Below, piece after piece: positions 43,610 to 55,997 of a stretch of DNA of 64,000 bases (positions are counted from its first letter, which is position 1; the number at the start of each line of letters is the position of its first letter). The stretch is from Candidula unifasciata. Taxonomy: Eukaryota; Mollusca; Gastropoda; Stylommatophora; Geomitridae. The notes under the pieces were generated by a model. The model had not been told where the DNA came from and did not search any database. It saw nothing but the letters and a program-made list of their open reading frames with translations. The DNA lies in contig CAJHNH020001147.1 in the NCBI GenBank assembly GCA_905116865.2, forward strand, positions 1-64,000. The letters are read 5' to 3'. The position numbers were made by a program, and so were the translations under genes.

Positions 43610-44319
43610 CTGACTGACTGAATTTTTACCCCGCTAGGACATCACACAAGCGATAAACACCCGATCACACAAAGTGCCACCATGTGGATGAGGATCGCCG
43701 TGGAGGGGTCCCAGAAACCGCGTTCAGCCTTTAGGCCATATTTATGGCCAGGCTATAATGCGGCCCCTGGCAAGAGCCAGAGTAAGGCTTCAAATAACGA
43801 AAAATGTCATCCTAAAAAGGACGGAAAAGTTAATAAATAAATGACTGACTGACTTTCTACCCCACTAGGATATCACACAAGCGATAAACACCCGATGACA
43901 CAAAGTGCCACCATGTGGATGAGGATCACCGTGGAGAGGTGCCAGAAACCGCGTTCAGACAATTGGCCATATTTATGGCCTGCCTATATTGCGGCCCCTG
44001 GCAAAAGCCAGAGTAGGGCTTCAAATAACAAAAATGTTCGTCCTAAAAGGGACGTAAAGATTTAATAAGTAAGTTAGTAAATTAGCCTGGGTCTGACTTT
44101 CTACCCCACCAGGACATCACACAAGCGATAAACACCCGATGATACAAAGTGCCACCATGCGGATGAGGATCACCGTGGAGAGGTCCCAGAAACCGCTTTC
44201 AGACAATCGGCCATATCTATGGCCTGCCTATATTGCAGCCCCTGGCAAAAGCCAAAGTGGGGCTTCATATAACAAAAATGTTCGTCCTAAAAAGGACGAA
44301 AGCAGATTAATATAACATT
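43610..44319 (-). mobile_element. Family B head-to-tail trimer inside one 12-bp TSD
   Basis: Three complete copies run 43610-43830, 43842-44070 and 44092-44310, all minus sense, each with its hairpin (TTCGTCC, then GGACGAA, or decayed form). AGCCTGGGTGGT is present exactly at 43598-43609 and 44320-44331, flanking the whole cluster. A partial copy (AGCCTGGGT) occurs between copies two and three. TGAC tails separate copies one and two. Confidence 0.92.
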
Positions 44320-44331
44320 AGCCTGGGTGGT

Positions 44332-44836
44332 TAATATGCTGCCACTATAACCAACACTACCACTGGAATAACTACATCCTAATGTGATTGTCATGAAGCT
44401 GACAAGCAGTTAAACCAAGCACATTCGGTTGAAAAATAAACAACTAAAGTAAAAACAACGCTTAAATAAACGCATCGACGATTTAAAAAAAATATCGTTT
44501 GAATTAGTTTAGAGAATTAGTTCAATTAGAAAAACAGACATTTTTCTGCACTGGATTTTCTTATCTCCCCTCTCCTTGAAGCCTTGTGGTGTTGTCTCCC
44601 CTGGTAGCAGTTTCCCATTGCCTTCTGCTTCTACTTGACGCCAAAGGAAAACAAACTTGAGAAAAAAATTCGCCATTAACTGGCGACGCCTTTTGGCCAG
44701 TTTGAGAATGTTTAGAGAAAAGCTACAGGGAATTGTGCAACCGTGGGAACAGTTAGTTTCCGTTCAAATTCAATTTTAGAAATTTGCCACGGTGTTTGCT
44801 TCAGCTCTTTTTTTAGGCAAACTGATCACATGGGAA
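44332..44836. other. Unassigned stretch
   Basis: AT-rich DNA with no recognised repeat or gene. Confidence 0.4.
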
Positions 44837-44848
44837 ACTTGCAACATT

Positions 44849-45309
44849 ACTAAAATCCTTACGTCCTTTTTAGGACGTAATTTTTTGTTATTAGAAGCCC
44901 CACTCTGGCTTTTTCCAGGGGCCGCAATATAGGCAGGCCATAAATATGGCCAATTGTCTGAACGCGGTTTCTGGCACCTCTCCACTGTGATCCTCATCCA
45001 CATGGTGGCACTTTGTGTCATCTGGTGTTTATCGCTTGTGTGATGTCCTGGTGGGGTAGAAATTCATTCATTCATTCACTTGCAACAATAATTCATCTTC
45101 TTGTGAGATGCAATTTTACTCTTTTTTGAAGCCCCACCTTGGCTCTTGCCAGGGGCCGCAATACAGCCCGAAAATAAATATAGTCTAATGGCTGAACGCG
45201 GTTTCTGGGACCTCTCCACTGGTGATCCTCATCCACATGGAGGTACTTTGCACCATCAGGTGTTTATCGCTTGTGTGATGTCCTGGTGGGGTAAAAGTGG
45301 GGTACTACT
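44849..45309 (+). mobile_element. Family B head-to-tail dimer inside one 12-bp TSD
   Basis: Two plus-sense copies (44858-45077 and 45095-45309). The first has a perfect hairpin (TTACGTCC, then GGACGTAA, 44859-44880) and an (ATTC)n tail. ACTTGCAACATT occurs at 44837-44848 and 45310-45321. ACTTGCAACAA lies between the two copies at about 45078. Confidence 0.92.
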
Positions 45310-45321
45310 ACTTGCAACATT

Positions 45322-47700
45322 TCTTTGTTGGTTTGAAGCTGGACAAATGTCGATCTGTAGATGTCTAGTTATAGTGCTGAAAATCACCAGTACTTGACTG
45401 CACTTTACCGCTGAACTGTCGGATATCTCAATATAACTGTGCTACACGGCTGAATGGGCTTTCTATGATTCTTACACAAAGAGGGATCTTTTAAGTCACC
45501 AGGTGTTACTTTTTTAGTATGCAATCTTTAAGTGGAAAAAAAATGGGGGGGGGGGGATATTAAAAAGTATGTAGTTGCATGAGGATTTCATCATTTCCAA
45601 AGATGTTTGTTGAATGCGTGTGAGCTGCGTTGTGGTGAGAGAGTTGAAGATCGCCGTGGGATCTTGATCATACGTACAGACGTATGTTGGAGACAGCGCT
45701 TTGAGGTGGGTGAAAGAGTTAAAGATCCCATTTCCACATCTTGAGGTTCATGGTCAAAATATGCCAGCCACACAACCGGACACTGGACAGGTGGTATGGT
45801 CAATATGACATTGACCAGTCTTACCTCCGCGGGTATTTCCTATTGTCTATTAAGTCCACCTAAATACTCCGTTTAAAGCAGTCATCCCTAGAGGCTGCAA
45901 CCATTGGTCGATGTGTCATTAAAGCATCGTTGGCCACTACACATTGCGCCAGAATTAAATAATTTTTAAAAATCACAAACGTTGGAAAAAATTTCCCCCC
46001 TGAAATATGCCTTGTCTAAATACCAGATTAACTGAATCCCAGAGGGCGAATATATTACAACAAAATCTGACACAGCGAGAGAGATGTAATTCCTGCCTGT
46101 GTGGGTGAACAGAAGCCAAATTAGTTGTCCCGGATTTAATTTAAATACGTGTTCAAATATTTGATGAAACTTAGTGGAAGCCGCTTTTTAAATGGCTTTA
46201 AAAATAATTGAGAGAAGTGGGAATGTTGGTCGCTGGGTGGTTTTCAAAGTGGCATCTGCCTGCTTGGATGCCTAGGGGTGCAATGACAGGATGATTACCT
46301 GACGACTCAAATGTCTGCAGTTTAAATACGTTTAGACTTGGGTTTCGAGTTTCCGAGGCAATCCTGTCTAAAATGGTTACCAGAATAAAGCAAATGCAGT
46401 AAAGGTGGTGGAATAGTAGTGGAATAGAAACCCCAGATCCCCACAATCATTCAGTTAAAGTTTCCCGCCTCAAAATTTGACCTGTAATAACATATATTTG
46501 AAAAAGCTACCTTAAAACAGGGACCGTCCGCCATTAAGAGATGAGAGAGAAAAGTGTATTTAGTCAGACGAATTGTAAAGTTATTTGGCAGTAGAGTGTG
46601 CCCAATTTTAGAGACATCACGAAACTCACTGGTTGAACCAGGCACTCTGTCGAATGTATGAGGTATGGCTTTAACTGAAGAGTTGCAAAACGCAGACGTT
46701 CATAAGCGGAATCAGTTTAAATATTTCCTGTTCGTTGGGAAAAAATGGCGGATGTTGGCATTCATTTATTGACAAAACAAATGTTTGCCAGATTTCTAAA
46801 AGATGTCATGTTAAAGGTGCAACACACGTTTCGTTTCAAATCTTCTGAGTTTATTTTTGAAAAGAACAGTTCTAGGACTTTAATCAAGACATGAGAGAAT
46901 TGTAATGGCGTCAATATACGGTTGCGGCTATAACTTGTGACCAGTTACGACTATATATGTCTCTTCTTTCTCTTGCTGTTCTTCCTCTTCATTTTCTTCA
47001 TCCTCCTTCTCTTTCTTCTCCCGCCCCCGACTACGAACGATATTAACTCAATGACTACACTGTAGTCTGTGTTTTCTTGCGCTGTATTCATGACTCAAAA
47101 CTGCTCGCCACCAAGCAGCTCTTGTTGAAGGCTTCTACAGAGTTGGTGCTATGACGGTTGCTGTCCACCTTTATGGCCGGTGACCGAGTCGTCCTCTGGT
47201 GGAGCACTTATCCTTACACTTTCTGTTACTTGATTAATCCTTCAATAAAGTTTATTCCTGCAGTGGCCAGACATTTATCTGCCATGCCCACAGTTGAGGA
47301 TCGGCCGTCATGAAAATGACCGGAAGTTAACATCATCACGCACGGTGTCTCGTTTGGTCTCTAACATATGAGTCTTTCAACATTTGCCAGAGGCGGCAAG
47401 GGCCTGAGATGGGTCCCTACTTCTGTTTTGTTTACTGACTATACTCGGATGCGCACGCTGTGTTGTTGAAACAAGTGGATTAAAACACATATTGGAGCGG
47501 ATCGTGAGAGTGCACGTGGCGTATGGAGTCATCGAAGACAGAGATGAAAAGAAGAAGAAAGGTAGGGACAAGACCACACAAGGAAAGCAGAAGTGAGCGA
47601 TGCGGCATTCAAGTGGCCAGGTAAACGACACAGGAGCTGTAATCATGAAAAGGCGCGGACGTTATTTAGCGCCACTCGTTGATATCCTCTGCTATTAGGC
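45322..47700. other. No gene recognised; scattered SINE-like remnants
   Basis: Bases 45425-45515 retain a very degenerate family B 3' half. Bases 45730-45835 (minus) and 46300-46420 (plus) show decayed family A words (CCTGTCTAAAATGGTTACCA, GTAAAGGTGGTGG). No exon-like frame was found. Bases 46960-47020 are TTC/CTT-rich. Confidence 0.45.
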
Positions 47701-47760
47701 CGCCCGTGAAAAGCGGTTGGGGGGGGGGGGGGGCGGGGGGGGGGAAGGGGGGATGTTTCT
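47700..47760. other. G-rich tract
   Basis: Runs of 14 and 9 G separated by one C, then GGG-rich sequence. Quadruplex-capable, and its length is unreliable in assembly. Confidence 0.8.
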
Positions 47761-47865
47761 TGTAGGGTGAAATATTCGCCAAATTCTTGTCAGACATTCT
47801 AGACTTAATTTGTCGCTGAAAACACTGTTTCTTTATCGACAAATGGCAGACTTGTTGTTATTATA

Positions 47866-48137
47866 CTTCTTCTTCTTCTTCTTCTTCTTCTCTTCTTCTT
47901 CTTCTTCTTCTTCTTCTTCTTCTTCTTCTTCTTCTTCTTCCTGCCCCCTCTTCTTCTTCTTAGCGTTTACCTGCTGTGTCCTCCAGCAGACAGTTCTGGT
48001 GGTTCTTCCCCCTTTGGACCTTGTGTTCCAGAACCTGAGTGTTGCGTCTACACCCGTCTTGCAGATCTAGCATATATGTATGCAGACTGTTGGTTCCTTG
48101 CCTCTTGTACAGATGCTGCACGACTTCCATGGAAGCC
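47866..48137 (-). mobile_element. Family G retroposon with (GAA)n tail, left arm of inverted pair
   Basis: The (TTC)n run 47866-47945 is the tail. The body in reverse orientation has CCAGCAGACAGTTCTGGTGG, TGTGTTCCAGAACCTGAGTG, CACCCGTCTTGCAGATC and TATGCAGACTGTTGGTTCCT. The 5' end is cut near 48137, where a plus-sense copy begins. Confidence 0.85.
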
Positions 48138-48478
48138 GCCCCCGGTTTCTGGGGTGCTATTGTTGAAAGGGGGTGGGGGGGGGGAATAACCCACTGCCCT
48201 CGAACAATTATGTTGTTAAAGTCGACTAATTAGCTCTGTTTCCCTGAAAGTCGGATGTATCTGTCTGACAGGCCAGCAACCAATCGGCTACTTACCTGCA
48301 AGCCGGATGTATCTGCCTGATTGGCCAGCAACCAATCGGCTACTTACACATAAACCAGACTCATAACAGGAATGTGCAGGCAAAACTCAAGTTCTGAAGC
48401 AAGATTAAGGACCAGAAGTGCACGAACACCCAGGAATTTCCAATGGAAGTTACAGCTGGTGAACGCTAAGAAGAAGAA
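48138..48478 (+). mobile_element. Family G retroposon, right arm of inverted pair, with internal duplication
   Basis: The head GGTTTCTGGGGTGCTATTGT is followed by AATAACCCACTGCCCTCGAA, TTGTTAAAGTCGACTAATTA, GATTAAGGACCAGAAGTGCA and a short AAGAAGAAGAAC tail. A segment with GCCGGATGTATCTGCC and CCAGCAACCAATCGGCTACT is tandemly duplicated (48250-48345). Confidence 0.8.
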
Positions 48479-48579
48479 CAACGCGAACAAGTACAAGAAC
48501 AAATACAAGAACAAGAAATACAAGAACAGAAAATACGAGTGAGAGCGAGAAAGAGGAAGATACGTGAAGTGATAAACAA

Positions 48580-49591
<1,012 letters not shown>

Positions 49592-50065
49592 GGGGTGAGT
49601 AGGAAGGATATTCTCGATCTCTTTCTCTCTGTCTCTTTTAGTTTGTCTGCTTTGCTTTCTTTCCTGCTTTGTTAATCTCAAACTCACCCTTCCCTCTCTT
49701 CCTACATCTCCCTCCCATTTTCTCTCTCTCTCTCTCTTTTTCTCTCTCTCACTCTCTCTCTCTCTGTTGGAGTTGGCGCCAAAAAATTCACTTTTCTGAT
49801 TTGCGCAATGTGTGGAAACACGAAAACAAAGAAAGATAACTCAAAACCTACGTGTCACTTGGGTACAGCGCTGCTGACTGCCTGATTCATGGGAGCTGTG
49901 CTGCCGTCTGTTGTACTCACGTGAGTATAAACACGTGCTTGTATCACATACTCCCAATATGCCACAGATGGGTGGGGGTGGAGAGTGGGGGGGGGTGCGG
50001 GTAGAAAGGGGAGGGGTGTCCGGATACTCCACCACCACTCTCAGAAACCACTCGGTTAGTTCAGA
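49592..50065. other. No gene recognised; TC-rich patch 49715-49765
   Basis: Pyrimidine-rich DNA followed by unremarkable sequence and a short G-rich tract at 49972-50015. Confidence 0.5.
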
Positions 50066-50450
50066 AATTCCACTCCAGTGGTTAATGTGAACGGTTCGTA
50101 TTCACTCCACGACTGCCACTCTAGAGGTTAATGTGAACGGTTCGTATTCACTCCACGACTGCCACTGCAGTGGTTAATGTGAACGGTTCGTATTCACTCC
50201 ACGACTGCCACTGCAGTGGTTAATGTGAACGGTTCGTATTCACTCCACGACTGCCACTGCAGTGGTTAATGTGAACGGTTCGTATTCACTTCACGACTGC
50301 CACTCCAGTGGTTAATGTGAACGGTTCGTATTCACTCCACGACCGCCACTCCAGTGGTTAATGTGGACGGTTGGTATTCACTCCTCTACTGCCACCCCAA
50401 TGGTTAATGTGAACGATTCGTATTCACTCCACGAATGCCACTGCAAACGA
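50066..50450. repeat. 46-bp minisatellite, about 8 units
   Basis: Units contain CCACTCCAGTGGTTAATGTG, AACGGTTCGTATTCACTCCA and CGACTG. Units at 50150-50290 carry CACTGCAGTGG; the last two are diverged. Confidence 0.95.
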
Positions 50451-50532
50451 GGGATGAGTCGGTTCTCCTTCAGTATGCCGAGGTCAAATATGCCGTAAGA
50501 TACAGAAGTTCAGAACAATAAGGAAACAATTG

Positions 50533-50595
50533 GTGCCTGTGGCTCAGATGCTGTGGCTGCACATTGTAATTGCGATGTATCCAGTTCGATTCTAA
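50533..50595 (+). mobile_element. tRNA-like SINE head remnant
   Basis: GTGGCTCAGATGCTGTGGCT, then CCAGTTCGATTCT, resemble boxes A and B. No body follows. Confidence 0.4.
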
Positions 50596-50726
50596 AAAGT
50601 GAGACACTTAACAGCAGACTGTCGTGCACTGATTTCGACTTAAGTGTCAAGAGCTGACCGTTGATTAGTGAACCACGTCAAGCAGTCTTCCAGTTCTTGT
50701 TTACACCCGCGACACAGAAAGGGAAT

Positions 50727-51455
50727 GACAATGGAGGATACTAGAGAACACAGTAGACAAGTCATTGAGAGGCATACGATGGACTCCATTCACTATGCTT
50801 GAGGACCTTGATTTTGCAGATGATATAGCACTCCTATCACATAAACATGAACTTATACACACACACACACACACAAAGTATCAGACTACACGTCACAGCA
50901 GAAATGGTGGGACTGAGAATAAATACAACGAAAACTAAGATCATGACAAGCAGTCTAAACCAACAACCAGTGACCATAAATAACCAAACTCTTGAAAATG
51001 TAGAACATTTCACATATCTTGGCAGTGTGGTGTTCCTACCGGGAGGGACCGAAGAGGACATACAGTCACGTCTGAACAAAGCTAGAGCTGCTTTTGGAAG
51101 GATGAGGCAAATCTGGAAATCCAACAGTTACCACAGAGGAACGAAACTCCGACTCTACAAAAGCATCATTTTGCCAGTTCTTCTTTATGCAGCTGAATGC
51201 TGGAGAATGACCAAAAAGGATACACACAAGTTGTCCACCTTCCACCACACATGTCTACGTAGAATTATCAAAATTTTCTGGCCAGATACAATCTCAAACA
51301 CTAAACTACTTCATGTCACAAACCAAGAAACTTTAGACAATATGATAACCAAGAGAAGATAGAAATGGCTTGGCCACATTATGAGAATGAATCATTGTAT
51401 ACTTGCAAAAACAGCTTTCACATGGATACCAGAGGGGAAAAAAGAGGGCGTCCCC
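50727..51455 (+). pseudogene. LINE ORF2 reverse-transcriptase C-terminal half with FADD motif
   Basis: The first frame reads RGIRWTPFTMLEDLDFADDI followed by ALLSHKHE, containing the RT catalytic FADD motif (50812-50823). After a (CA)n run (50857-50875) the frame shifts to EMVGLRINTTKTKIMTS, HFTYLGSVVFLPGGTEEDIQ, SRLNKARAAFGRMRQIWKS and LPVLLYAAECWRM. A TAG at 51360-51362 is followed in frame by KWLGHIMRMN. These are RT palm and thumb blocks of a non-LTR element in normal order. The frameshift and stop make it non-functional. It breaks off at a C-run near 51455. The 171-codon open part is the longest plausible protein-derived frame in the window. Confidence 0.93.
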
Positions 51456-51776
51456 CCCCCGCCCCCCCCTTCCCCAATCTTCTTCTTCATGGACACGCAC
51501 ACAGACAGTGCAGCTAAACCCAAGCTGGTCATATGTCCCCACTTGTTTCACTATTTTCCTTTATGGGTTCCGGGCCCCACTGGGAGAAGGACAATAGATC
51601 TACTGACCCCCCCCCCCCCCCCCAACCCCACTTTCCAACAAGCAAGTTAAACACACAGGTGTTTATTACCTTCCAGGACGGTGCAGAACCAACCAAAGTA
51701 ATTGTTGGCTACTTTGGTTTCACCAGATAATTTTACGTTCAGTATTTTGCAATCTTTCTCAACTGTCGAGTCTCAA
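51456..51776. other. Spacer with C-runs
   Basis: C-rich runs at 51454-51472 and 51606-51624; no element recognised. Confidence 0.5.
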
Positions 51777-51985
51777 AAGGACATCACACAAGCGATAAAC
51801 ACCAGATGACACAAAATGCCACCATGAGGATAAGGATCACCCGTGGAGAGGTCCCAGAAACCACGTTTAACTATTAGATCCTATTATTGGCCAGGCTATA
51901 TTGCGGCCCCTGGCGAGAACCAGAGTAGGGCTTCAAATAACAATAAATTCTATCCCACAAGGGAATGACAGGATTTGGCGCAGAT
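51777..51985 (-). mobile_element. Family B copy, 3' tail lost
   Basis: GGACATCACACAAGCGATAA, CCACCATGAGGATAAGGATC and GGCTTCAAATAACAATAAAT are family B (minus sense). The hairpin is decayed (TCCC, then GGGA near 51955). The usual TGAC tail on its left is missing. Confidence 0.82.
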
Positions 51986-51997
51986 ATCATAACCTTG

Positions 51998-52233
51998 ACT
52001 AACTGACTTTCCACCCCAACAGGACATCACACAAGCGATAAACACCCGATGACACAATGTGCCACCATGTGGGTGAGGATCACCGTGGAGAGGTCCCAGA
52101 AACCGCGTTCAGCCATTAGGCCATATTTATAGCCAGGCTATATTGCGGCCCCTGGCAAAAGCAAGAGTAGGGCTTCAAATAACGAAAAATGCCATCCTAA
52201 AAACGACAGGAAATTGATAGATAAGCCATTACA
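51998..52233 (-). mobile_element. Family B retroposon, 236 bp, perfect 12-bp TSD
   Basis: ATCATAACCTTG occurs at 51986-51997 and 52234-52245. Between them is one complete minus-sense copy, from ACTAACTGACTTTCCACCCC through the body to a decayed hairpin (ATCCTAAAAACGAC) and AAATTGATAGATAAGCC. Confidence 0.92.
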
Positions 52234-52245
52234 ATCATAACCTTG

Positions 52246-52735
52246 CTGTAAAACATAACCATCCAGTCAGACGAAGCATTCATTTCATTGTCAACAGACT
52301 CCGCCCGTTTCTCCAGAAAACCGCGGCACCAATACTGCCTCAAATCTTCAGACGCTATTTTCCTTCTGTCCCTGCAACGCTGGGATGTGAATTCGTTTTG
52401 GCTCCAACATCTGCGCCACATTATGTCATTACCGGCTACACGAGACAGCAAGTTCTTTCCCTTGTCTACCTCCCTGCCCAGTTATCTCCCTTCATCTCAT
52501 AATCATGCACACTGTAGGGGGCACCTGAGTCATCGCGAGATGCCTCTGATCACTGGAGTTGCTGCCCTGGGAGTTGTCGGGTAACTCATGTGTGGCGGGG
52601 AAGAGGGGAGATGAGACATGCATTATATGTAAAATACCATTGCTGTGTGAAAGATGAGTGGTTGGAAGGGTCAAGGGTCACACGGGGCTGTGAGCCCGAA
52701 CACCGACCTGTTGAGTATACGGTTCTTTCGTTATC
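52246..52735. other. No gene recognised
   Basis: Opposing frames of 84 and 98 codons (52197-52584) have ordinary composition but no recognisable domain or splice context. Confidence 0.4.
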
Positions 52736-53076
<341 letters not shown>

Positions 53077-53224
53077 CCGCGTGTGTGTACACACACAGAC
53101 AAACAAACAAACATACACGAATAACGTGTATGTGGTACTGCCTAACAAGGTTGGCTCATAATTTCTCTCAGAACACATCATGCTCTGTGCTTGTTGTGTC
53201 CACCTAACTGCTTTTTGTTGGTTT

Positions 53225-53600
53225 GTTCTAGCTTGAACACTCTACTATTTTATTGCTGTTAGACCTTAGACAATAGGTGATGACTTGAGCACTCGACTAT
53301 TTCATTGCTGTTAGAACTTTGACAATGGGCGCTGACTTGAATACTCGACTATTTCATTGCTTTCAGAACTTAGACAATGGGCGCTGACTTGAACACTCGA
53401 CTATTTCATTGCTGTTAGAACTTAGACAATGGGCGCTGACTTGAATACTTGACTATTTGATTGCTTTTAGAACTTAGACAATCGGCGCTGACTTGAATAC
53501 TCGACTATTTAATGCTGTTAGAACTCAGACAACGGGCGCTGACTTGAATACTCGATTTTTTCATTGTTGTTAGAACGTGGACAACGGCCGCTGAAGGATA
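53225..53600. repeat. Minisatellite of about 53 bp, 6-7 units
   Basis: Units contain GTTAGAACTTAGACAATGGG, CGCTGACTTGAATACTCGAC and TATTTCATTGCT. Confidence 0.93.
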
Positions 53601-54092
53601 ACTATTCACAGCCCATAAATCTTCCACCTGATCATTATTATGTGCCATGCCGATAAGTAGGCGATCATGGTTCAGCATTTCACAGTATCTGATCAACTCT
53701 GTAGTCCTGTTACTCCCATGTGATTTCCTTAAGCACACAAGCAGTTCTTTTCTCATCTCATTCCCCTGGGATACCTCCAGTAAGTTTGCCATCTGTTGTT
53801 CTTAAAGGATAATTTTTACTCCAAACTTGCTGAACATATGTTAACTGTTGGGTATAAAAAGGGAAGTTAAAGGGGAGACGGTCGAATTCAAATAATTGGG
53901 TATTGCCTACAAATGGTCTCATCCCTTATCGTAGGGCAGAGGTTCGCCCACCGAGAATATCGCATAAAACACGAGGCTTCCCAACTCCAGTGACATTCCT
54001 CAACATTCTCTGCAATAAACAGATTCGTAAACCGAAGGATAGAGTCCAAAACCGAAGCTGCATGTACTGTTTCTCACCAACTGACTGTTTTC
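53601..54092. other. No gene recognised
   Basis: The 95-codon minus-strand frame at 53505-53792 overlaps the array end and has no known domain. Confidence 0.4.
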
Positions 54093-54100
54093 ATCTCTCT

Positions 54101-54247
54101 CAGTGGTTCTCAACCTGCGGGTCGCGACTCTTTTTGGGGTTAACGACCGTTTCACATGGGTGGCCTAACACCATGGGAAAACACATATTCATTGAAGTTA
54201 TGAAGGGAACTAATCGTCTATGGCGTTAGGAATGTTGAGAGCCCCTG
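54101..54247. mobile_element. Very short hAT MITE (147 bp), SPIN-like termini, 8-bp TSD
   Basis: It begins CAGTGGTTCTCAACCTGCGG, then GTCGCGACTCTTTTTGGGG and GGCCTAACACCATGGGAAAA. It ends GGCGTTAGGAATGTTGAGAG then CCCCTG. ATCTCTCT (54093-54100) and ATCTATCT (54248-54255) form the 8-bp TSD with one mismatch. The terminal and subterminal words strongly resemble, from memory, the SPIN-type hAT MITEs known from vertebrates and other animals. No transposase. Confidence 0.82.
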
Positions 54248-54379
54248 ATCTATCTCATCATCAGGTCTATTCTGTTGTGAACCCAGAAACAGGTAATAAC
54301 CACAAGTGGATGCTGATACTTACCTCCGCCAACACCTGCCTAATCCCCCGGCTTTTCATTGCTCACGACACAGGTGTAC

Positions 54380-54520
54380 GGGCTGAGGCAGTGGTTCAGT
54401 AGCTAGATCTGTTGCTTGCCACTCCGATGGTCATGCGTCCGACCCCACTTCTGCACGGAAGATTTGGAATCCTGGATAGTTGGTAAGTGAAGGTGGTCGA
54501 TCTCACATACAACCCGCCGA
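54380..54520 (+). mobile_element. Family A SINE, 5' part, diverged
   Basis: GAGGCAGTGGTTCAGTAGCT and GCGTCCGACCCC are box A/B-like. GTAAGTGAAGGTGGTCGATC corresponds to the conserved central block. Confidence 0.6.
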
Positions 54521-54594
54521 TTCTGCCCTCGTTAAAGTATTTAGCAATGACGAGCAAGAGAAACGCTCAACTAACAAAATGACAGACACCAGAT

Positions 54595-54770
54595 CTAGCG
54601 CCCCCATGTTGGTCCCAGGGCCACTTTGTGGGGAAAGGAATAGACTGTCTCTGCTCAACAAGCATGTCGTAAGAGCCAACTAATTAGAAATTTTTTCTTC
54701 CAAGTCGGCGTCAATCTGCCTGAGAGGCTAGGGACCAACATCCTGCATTCAAATAAACCAGAGATGCCCT
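54595..54770 (+). mobile_element. Family G retroposon, 3'-truncated
   Basis: CCCATGTTGGTCCCAGGGCC, CTCAACAAGCATGTCGTAAG, AGCCAACTAATTAG and GGACCAACATCCTGCATTCA are the 5' half of family G. The (GAA) tail half is absent. Confidence 0.75.
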
Positions 54771-55812
54771 AGAGACAATGATCCTGCCTCTCTAGGAGTT
54801 GAACCAGAACTACTACCTCAGTAACCTGGTACACAAATCACAATGCCACCGTGGCACGCGATGCTCATCTACCTTCAATAAATATATGACCTAGTTTATC
54901 TGCAGAGTTACCGCTCTTGCCAACACCTTTGCCACGATACCTGCCGTGAGCTTTACCTGTGCCGTGATATTACCTGCGCCGTGTGTGTGCTAATTTTCCA
55001 GAAACACACCTGAGTAGTGAGTAATAAACGGTCTGGAAGATTAGACAGGTGTCAAGTGAGATGCGAATTAGGGACACGACACCGGCAGAGGCTAGAGATG
55101 AAGGGAGGAGCAGTTGTCACCCGGATCACTATAGAGGTATCAATGAGGCTGAGGATGTCAAAGCTCAGCTAGAAAAAGGGCAATTACATCAAGATAATGA
55201 ACAAGCCATAGATTTTCCGGTCCGAGCAGATTCATTTACGCCAGGATATGTGAAACCAAACGTGTGATATTCGTGTACGTCTATGAGTGTGTTTGTGTGT
55301 CAGAGTATCACCTCAGGAAAGCACGTTCAAACCCACGTCCCAGTGTTAAGACTACAAAAATAATCTCTTCTCCCAGATAGGGAACCCGCAAAATTGTTCT
55401 TTTTATCAGAAATTCCTCTTATCCAGTTAAGACTTCAAGCAAGAAAAAAAAATATCCTGGGATAAAAACATTATTCTTTGAAACAAAAATTCGCCTAAAG
55501 CGGTCTACGCTGTAGCAGAAGTCCCCACAGTAAGGCGCCAAGCATGCTGCAGATGACGTGACTGACTGGGTGACGATTTGTTTGATAACATTATACCATG
55601 AAAAGATATCCAACCATACGAAAAGTAGAACCCGTAACAAGTGAACGTTGCGGTTTTAGTGCCTTCATCAGCACATACATAAATCTACAATATCGCAAAT
55701 ACGAACAAGAATTTTTTTTTTAATAACTCAGCTGTCGTATCTCTGAAAAGAATCACATTTCTGTCTGGTCAGTAGATGATCTCACACGTGTGTGGCCACC
55801 GGAAATACCTCT
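54771..55812. other. No gene recognised
   Basis: A possible tRNA-like remnant lies at 54795-54865 (minus). The frame at 55049-55267 (72 codons) is acidic with no known domain. Confidence 0.4.
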
Positions 55813-55997
55813 ACTTCTTCTTCTACTTTTTTTTTCGTTCACTTGCTAAGAACTCCAGCGGAAAGTTCTGGTTATTTCCCCACATTTGGACCTAAGTCTT
55901 ATTCAAGAACTTGAGTGTTGCATGCATACCCGTTCTACATGTCTGAGTTATTTGTATGCAGACTGTTGGTTCTTTGCCTATTTGAAGATATTCAGAT
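55813..55997 (-). mobile_element. Family G retroposon, 3' half with short tail
   Basis: The TTCTTCTTCT tail is followed by CCAGCGGAAAGTTCTGGTTA, ATTCAAGAACTTGAGTGTTG and TATGCAGACTGTTGGTTCTT. Confidence 0.8.
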
